A DNA stretch of 64,000 nucleotides from assembly GCA_001695595.3 (NCBI GenBank), contig MBPM02000010.1, positions 496,001 through 560,000 on the forward strand, written 5' to 3'. Within the stretch, counting starts at the first letter, position 1. Each line of letters opens with the position of its first letter. The translations under genes were made by a program, and so were the position numbers. Origin of the DNA: Plasmopara viticola (lineage: Eukaryota; Oomycota; Peronosporomycetes; Peronosporales; Peronosporaceae). The notes under the pieces are model-generated. The model saw only the letters and a program-made list of their open reading frames with translations, was not told the origin of the DNA and made no database searches. Below are positions 58,651 to 64,000 of this stretch, one piece after another.

Positions 58651-59443
58651 CTGAGTCGCAGAACGCTTTCTGTCCAAAATGTTTGAGTTACAATTAGTCT
58701 TAATATTGAACTGTTGTGGCTATCACATTCTTCTAGTGTGAGCGGGTTGGCATTCGATGCCAGCTAGTGTGGTATACACTATGTCTATGTAATCCTTTTT
58801 TGGAGGGCAGTGGACTGGACATGACAGATTGGGACCTAAAAATAGGAATTTGCTATTATTCGTTTTTCAATTTAACTCTCAGAAAAATACTGTCGATAAG
58901 GCTTCTGCTTTAAAGGTTTGATTACGGTCAAGGAGTACTAACGCTATTAATATGATTATACTGCTTGAAGGATCCTTGAAAGCATATGGCTACTAAACGC
59001 ATTGACACTAGCCCTGTTTATTCTCGGGATGAGGATCGAGAGAGAAGTGATTAATATTACGCAAATATACACAGACATTTTGGTGGCTATTGCTCTAATT
59101 TGGCTGTTGAGCCGAAAACAATAAATTCAAATACCCCATCTCGTGATTGGTGTGCATAAGGATACTATAGATTACAATTGAGTGAGAGTGCTTAAGTTTC
59201 AAATATAGCTCAACTTCAGATGATGTAGTTCTGGTGAATGCATCTCATAATTAAAATGTAAAGAGTAACAGAAACAATTAAAACTTGCAAAAAACGAGGA
59301 CTCAAACTAATCCGTATTGTGACTAATCAAGACTTGCTTATCACTTTTTCACAGAGTACAAACATCAGCCAATAAAAATATATAGCTTGTTATAAATTAA
59401 TTTTCTGTATTTGCATTTGCAAGGCTTTGTGTTGCATATAGAT
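58651..59443. other. No recognisable gene
   Basis: AT-rich sequence with no frame above 60 codons. It lies downstream of the unknown minus-strand ORF. Confidence 0.4.
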
Positions 59444-59908
59444 CTACTTTGGAAGCATTTTCGAACCGTCCTGTAATTCATACAGCAACGTTCTCTTCAA
59501 GTACTTTAATTTTTGATAAGCTGCTTTACAGTGATTCTTAGTACTGGATGATATATTTGCGCTGCTCTTTGACAGTAGTAGCTTAGCACTTCGGTAACAT
59601 TTATAATCGACTTTGCTGTACAAGGGTTTTATAGCACCAAACTTTAAGCCTGTGGTGTAGAAATTGTGGTACAATCTTGCATCTGGAAATTTCATCAAAG
59701 CTAATCGATGCCCAAAATCTTTTCCTAGGTTGCCCTCAATTTGTGCTTCTGGTGAGTTTTGCAACTCAGCACAATTCTTTCTCATTCTCAAAAGTGATAA
59801 TATACACTGTGGTGTCTTAGCCGAGCTGCCAACAATCTCAACTTTGGAGGGTGGGCTCCCAATGCCGCTTATGTCCCCATATTTGACGTACTTCTCTACA
59901 ATAGCCAT
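59444..59908 (-). CDS. Unknown 154-codon ORF
   Basis: The ATG at 59906-59908 opens a frame of 154 codons ending in TAG at 59444-59446. The frame is open a further 13 codons upstream without ATG. The protein is basic, with a Gly/Ser/Pro segment near residue 15 (SGIGSPPSKVE), a central region with GKDFGHRLALMKFPDARLYH, and a Lys/Leu/Tyr-rich C terminus (KLKYLKRTLLYELQ). There is no signal peptide, membrane helix or motif I recognise. It is one of the few long ATG frames in the right third, where everything else is broken. It could be a recent transposon fragment or a small host gene. No core promoter motif was found. Confidence 0.35.
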   Translation of the reverse strand: MAIVEKYVKYGDISGIGSPPSKVEIVGSSAKTPQCILSLLRMRKNCAELQNSPEAQIEGNLGKDFGHRLALMKFPDARLYHNFYTTGLKFGAIKPLYSKVDYKCYRSAKLLLSKSSANISSSTKNHCKAAYQKLKYLKRTLLYELQDGSKMLPK

Positions 59909-59947
59909 ATTACTCGCATGAAGGCCCTTCTTGCTCTTGCTCACCAA

Positions 59948-60509
59948 TTAGAACTGGGGCTTTCCCCTTTTTTGGCCTTCTTGCGTACCAGGCGCACTTA
60001 ACATACATATTGTAGATATAGCGAAATATGAGATAATCCGTTTAAAAAAAGAGCATGAGTGCGTTTATGAAGCTTGAGTGATTTAAGTATACTACCCCTG
60101 TGAATCATATTAGAGGCCCGAAAGATAGTTGAGTTTGAGTCTTTATCCCATCAATACTTAACATATTCTTGCTTAATAATTAGGTTCTTGACCCAGTTTA
60201 CTTAAAGGGTGTAACCTGAAAGGCGTGACCCGCATTGTTGAGTTTGTCGGAGCGCAAGCTGCGCAGGGTATCTTTAATCCAAGATTTTTCGCTGAACCAG
60301 TCTATTGTTGAGATCAGCAAGGTTGGCCAAAAATTGAGTCAGCATTATGAAAAGGAATGAGGCAAACCCCGAGTCCTTCCCGAGACCATTGCAATTTCCG
60401 AGAACTCAAAACCTCACTAGTGCGTACTTCATGGCAAGTGCTTTTCTTTCGCGAACAAGGTTGTTCTGCTCGTCATTTCTTAGCTCACTGTACTAGACAC
60501 GGTATTTTA
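59948..60509. other. No recognisable gene
   Basis: Upstream side of the unknown ORF. Only short frames occur, and I find no initiator-type motif. Confidence 0.35.
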
Positions 60510-60840
60510 TCAAGACTTTCCTTATCAAGCTATGGTAACGCGCAACCAATGGCATAGTCAAAATGCTGCAAACGAAGCTGTACAGCTTCGTCTCATCTAT
60601 CAAAACCAGAAGAGGGGCTTTAAAGAGACATATCTTAATACTTTTCAAAGCATCATGATGCTGGCTATTACAGCACCACTTGATGTCCATCTACAATGTA
60701 TTAGCCAGAAACTTCCAGTATTTTTCTTGCGGATATATCTAGCTTCATCTTTTGAATGCGTGGCCTAGACCCAGTCGGAACGGCTTAAGTTTGGATTTGG
60801 TGACAGAGTCACGATCAATAAAGATTAAAATGACGCATGT
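60510..60840 (+). repeat. Dispersed repeat, partner of 34530-34870
   Basis: Same orientation as the copy at 34.5 kb. The strongest match is around ccaatggcatagtca and aaacgaagct, with weaker colinear identity to about 60830. Confidence 0.5.
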
Positions 60841-63243
60841 TTTCTTTCGTCATTAAGAGCAAAAGCTTGCACTTAAGATTAGTACATTCATGCGCGACCA
60901 TAAGTCACTTGAAGCTTTTCTAGCTCTATCCACACTACAGCACTTGAAACTTGACAATTAATAACAAAACTCTTTTTACGTGCGAATACGAGCCAGAGTT
61001 CACTAAGACTCAAATTGGGTTTACAAACAATGTATATTCTCCAACTCAACCCTCTTAATACCACTGGTGAATTCTACCTTAACTCTATTAAGTCTTAGGG
61101 CGAAGCTCCTTTAAAAGAACTTAGTAGGGTGTTTAGCTCCGAGAGCAAGGCTTCGGCCAGTGATGTAAGGAATCGCACTCACATGTTCTAGAACCATTCT
61201 AGAATGTCAGTGAGCGTAGGTTAAAACATCCTATATGTTTTCGATAATAAAACTTAACCCACACTCAAGGAGAAATTATACATATATTCATATTAGTAAA
61301 TAGGAAAGGCGACGTACTAGGAGGAGTGACTTACATAAGAAAAACAATAGGAAGAAAGTGGATAGGTTACTTATCCGTCTAAGAAATAATATCACTTCTT
61401 TAGTTCGCCACAAATCTTTAAGTCAACCTACAACCTACAGTACAACAAAGCCGACCTACACCCAGATCCTCACAAGTGTCCTTACAAGTCTCGGTCATGA
61501 TGCAGGCTCGATTAGTCAGCCCCCTTTGGTACCATTTTTTTGTCCATCGCAACTTAAGCAGTAAACGTTGGTTTGCAAATTGGGACCGGACCCGAGTCAA
61601 TGGCAAAGATCTACTCATACTTGGTGTTCGGTAACTCTAAGGCTATTCTTAAGAATAGAGCTTTGTATTGAAGTCAAAGCTGCATGCACTTTAGATGCTC
61701 AATAACGGCTTGATTTACTCAGGAAGTGGTGGTCTAGTATCGGAGGCCGTTGTCTTCCTCGACACACACGAGCTTTTTGCTCTCCTTGCTTGTAGACAAA
61801 AGGTATGAACGCTGGTGTAACTGAATGTTTGCCAGAAAAAAGGAGTGTAATTCCCAAGTGCCCAAGAACAACTTTTTTTGACGAAGTAGTTACAAAGTAA
61901 GTGCCAAGATTTTAGCGCGATCTCCTAGGGAAGAAAGTGTGGACAGTACGTGCATAATTTAGCATTGCAAACATCTGCCACATTAATTGTCTATTTAACG
62001 CTCGATGGTGGCACGTTTAACGTATAATTGTCGGAAATAGCGTAATTAGCGTCGACTTCGAATTAAAGCCGAGAATTAGCATGTGTTATTACAAAAATAC
62101 ATTGTGATGATATCTGAATTTCAAGCTCGACAGAAGTATAGTTTTTCACATTCTTTAAAGGCTCATTAGAAGGTGAATCGTTCTTTCGTGCCACTTCGAG
62201 TATCGGATAATACACTTTCCCAAAGCTTGAGGAAATTTGTTAAAATAGTAAGAGCTTAAGCGATGTCGATTGTATTAGAAATGAAGCTTAAAACACAGGT
62301 CATGCAGTCAGCTCGCTCTAATGAATTGTCAAACTAAAACGGACCGTCACATGAAGCCAAGCATCCGTTAAAAGGTGCCTAATAATATGGTGGCTTCCAA
62401 TCGGCGTCAATATGCAAAATAGGATCTTTACTCAATAGAGATAAAGTCCTTGCCGTATTTGAGAACCGCTTACTAATAGATACATGTTGTTAGACAGCAT
62501 TTTTTGCACACTTCGGCCCTTGAAGACCAGGCATTGCAAACGATACTTCACCGAAAGATCAAGTATCGTCTTAAATACCTCCTTTGTGTGACCTCATAAC
62601 ACGATAGTCAATCCTACACCCGCGTGGGCAAATTGTCAATCTTAATTTTCTCAAAGTTTTGGAAGGGAAACCACAACCTTCCTCATCGGTCAAACGCGCA
62701 CTATGAGCTGCTTGAGAGACACAGGCTTTTATAGGCCCTAAAAGGCAGCCTTTTCTTTGACCCCTCTTTTCCAAGCAGCAGAAATTTGTCGTAGTGTTTC
62801 AGCTTTACAAGTAGTGTTTTTGCTTTAAGCAGTAGACCTCGACGGTAGTGTCTACTGTGAGGTCCAAGTCAGCGAAGTTTAGCTTTCGTACTCAAATTGA
62901 AAGGAAAGGCAGATCTTTTCTTCTAAATTGGAAAGATAGAAATATCTATTATCGATACCTTTAAGCCGGTTTTTGCGTAGCGACTTTACATAGTTGTAGA
63001 CATGTTCTCTTGGCAGCACGATAAGCGCTGACAATTCTGTAAAAGACTGCATTAATGACTTACACGATATCACAGCAATTCTAAGAGTATTTTTAGACTC
63101 GACCTGTCGCATTGCCGAGCTGCGAGCTTATACAATTTTTTTGTTCGTGACTGAGGAGTAAGACAAAATTTGCAACAAGAAATACTTGAATCCATCTCAC
63201 GGATTTGACTTTTTCGGGCGGGAATTGAAAAAGCTGGAACATT
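60841..63243. other. No recognisable gene
   Basis: Short frames only (none above about 77 codons). The plus frame at 61358-61564 and its continuation in other frames read like a broken protein (ILTSVLTSLGHDAGS), unrecognised. I see no RNA gene or promoter. Confidence 0.35.
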
Positions 63244-63560
63244 TGGTCTCCATGTTGTCGAGCAACTGAGCGCAGCTTGACGGGAGCAGTATATAATTTG
63301 CATTATGAAATAAGTCAACAAAGTTGTCCACGAACACTTAGCAACCGGATCCATTTCAAGGGTATTCTTTCGCGCAATGCTATACACGAATTACAACGAA
63401 AAACAGATGGAAGTACGTTGTTGTCGGAGGAGCTAACAAGATTCAAATAAAAATTAGAGCAAATACATGCAAATGTTAACAAGATGCTTGAGCTGTCAGC
63501 AAGTCGAAGTCAATGGATACACATTACATGCAGCCTATAAAATAAAAGAAATGCATCGGT
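63244..63560 (+). repeat. Orphan effector-gene 3' flank
   Basis: The block beginning ccatgttgtcgagcaac (63250) matches 38398-38700 downstream of gene 8. Its right part (aaaaattagagc, then acaagatgctt-gagctgtcagcaagtcgaagtc) matches the 3' flanks in the array (for example 16676-16760). The RRLP gene that should follow to the right on the minus strand is not there: no signal peptide or SRRLP frame is found at 63560-63840. Confidence 0.55.
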
Positions 63561-63840
63561 CGAGTCACGTTGGTGGATCAAAGACGTGGAACACAACTTC
63601 AAGAAGAGCGTTCAGTTGTCATAGCGAAAACTTTGTTAATAAGAAAAAATCGCCAAATGTAATTACTTCCAACTCAGTCTCTTTTTTATCGTGCTAATGG
63701 CTTTTTGGCTACGTTTTCGGTCATAGATCCCCTTAATCATCCTAAGTTTAATTCATCGGATCAGATGTGCAGTATGACATAAATAAAACAAGCGAACCTG
63801 GTCGGTCGGCGTGTAAGTCTTTTAGTTCCAAACACTTTTC

Positions 63841-64000
63841 TCACTTCTCATCATTGCAAGCGTCAAGCAGTTCAGCAGGTGTCATTTCCTTCTTATTGCT
63901 ACCTTTATCGTGTGCGTCTCTAGTCTCTCAAGCGTCTACAATGCCGTTGTCACCATTCGCCACATCCGTCGTTTGCATGGCGGAGAAGAAGTTGCAGAAG
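63841..64000 (-). pseudogene. Partial acidic ORF cut by the window edge
   Basis: The minus strand enters from the right edge and reads FCNFFSAMQTTDVANGDNG to a TGA at 63928-63930. The same frame continues past that stop (ETRDAHDKGSNKKEMTPAELL) to a TGA at 63841-63843. Either the gene ends at the first stop or it is a pseudogene with one premature stop. The composition (acidic, ordered codons) is better than nearby debris. The family cannot be told from 50 residues. Confidence 0.25.

Noticed and set aside
1..64000. CRISPR arrays, bacterial operons and tRNA or rRNA genes
   Set aside because: No spaced short repeats, no ribosome-binding or operon layout and no cloverleaf-like or rRNA core sequence was seen; the content is eukaryotic.

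Overview
The window looks like nuclear DNA of a plant-pathogenic oomycete, most likely in the Peronosporales (a downy mildew or Phytophthora relative). The evidence is a family of short, intronless, secreted proteins with an Arg-Arg-Leu-Pro motif where RxLR effectors carry RxLR, oomycete-type core promoter motifs upstream of several of them, and many decayed LINE, Ty1/copia and Maverick-like elements. I cannot name the species. Most of the window is AT-rich, gene-poor sequence full of broken elements. Only the effector-like genes, and perhaps one or two unknown ORFs, look intact.

Layout. 0-1.9 kb: nothing recognisable. 1.9-10.5 kb: two diverged inverted arms of about 1.2 kb around a 6.2 kb interior with weak traces of a packaging ATPase and a capsid-like protein, possibly a dead Maverick/Polinton. 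10.5-14.1 kb: no recognisable gene. 14.7-25.6 kb: seven minus-strand genes for small secreted RRLP proteins with a C-terminal membrane helix, in a nested tandem array whose recent unit is 3,343 bp. 24.2-29.5 kb: GC-rich, internally deleted LINE copies inserted in and beside the array. 30.4-33.4 kb: minus-strand Tx1/L1-like LINE relic. 34-36.5 kb: dispersed repeats. 36.5-37.7 kb: another deleted LINE copy. 38.7-39.1 kb: an eighth, soluble family member. 40.3-41.2 kb: pseudogene of a secreted Tyr/Gly-rich protein. 41.4-42.2 kb: promoter-side tandem repeats and a frameshifted host-like gene ended by a LINE. 42.2-45.35 kb: the longest LINE copy, with endonuclease and reverse transcriptase. 45.5-49.5 kb: Ty1/copia relic. 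49.5-64 kb: mostly unreadable sequence with repeat pairs, one unknown 154-codon ORF and an orphan effector-gene 3' flank.

The main story is effector birth and decay. A gene plus its flanks duplicated, the resulting pair amplified to three units, an unequal crossover inside a reading frame made a chimeric gene, a 37-bp deletion removed the predicted core promoter from two identical copies, and LINEs landed in the array. Everything here was read by eye; no alignment or database search was run.
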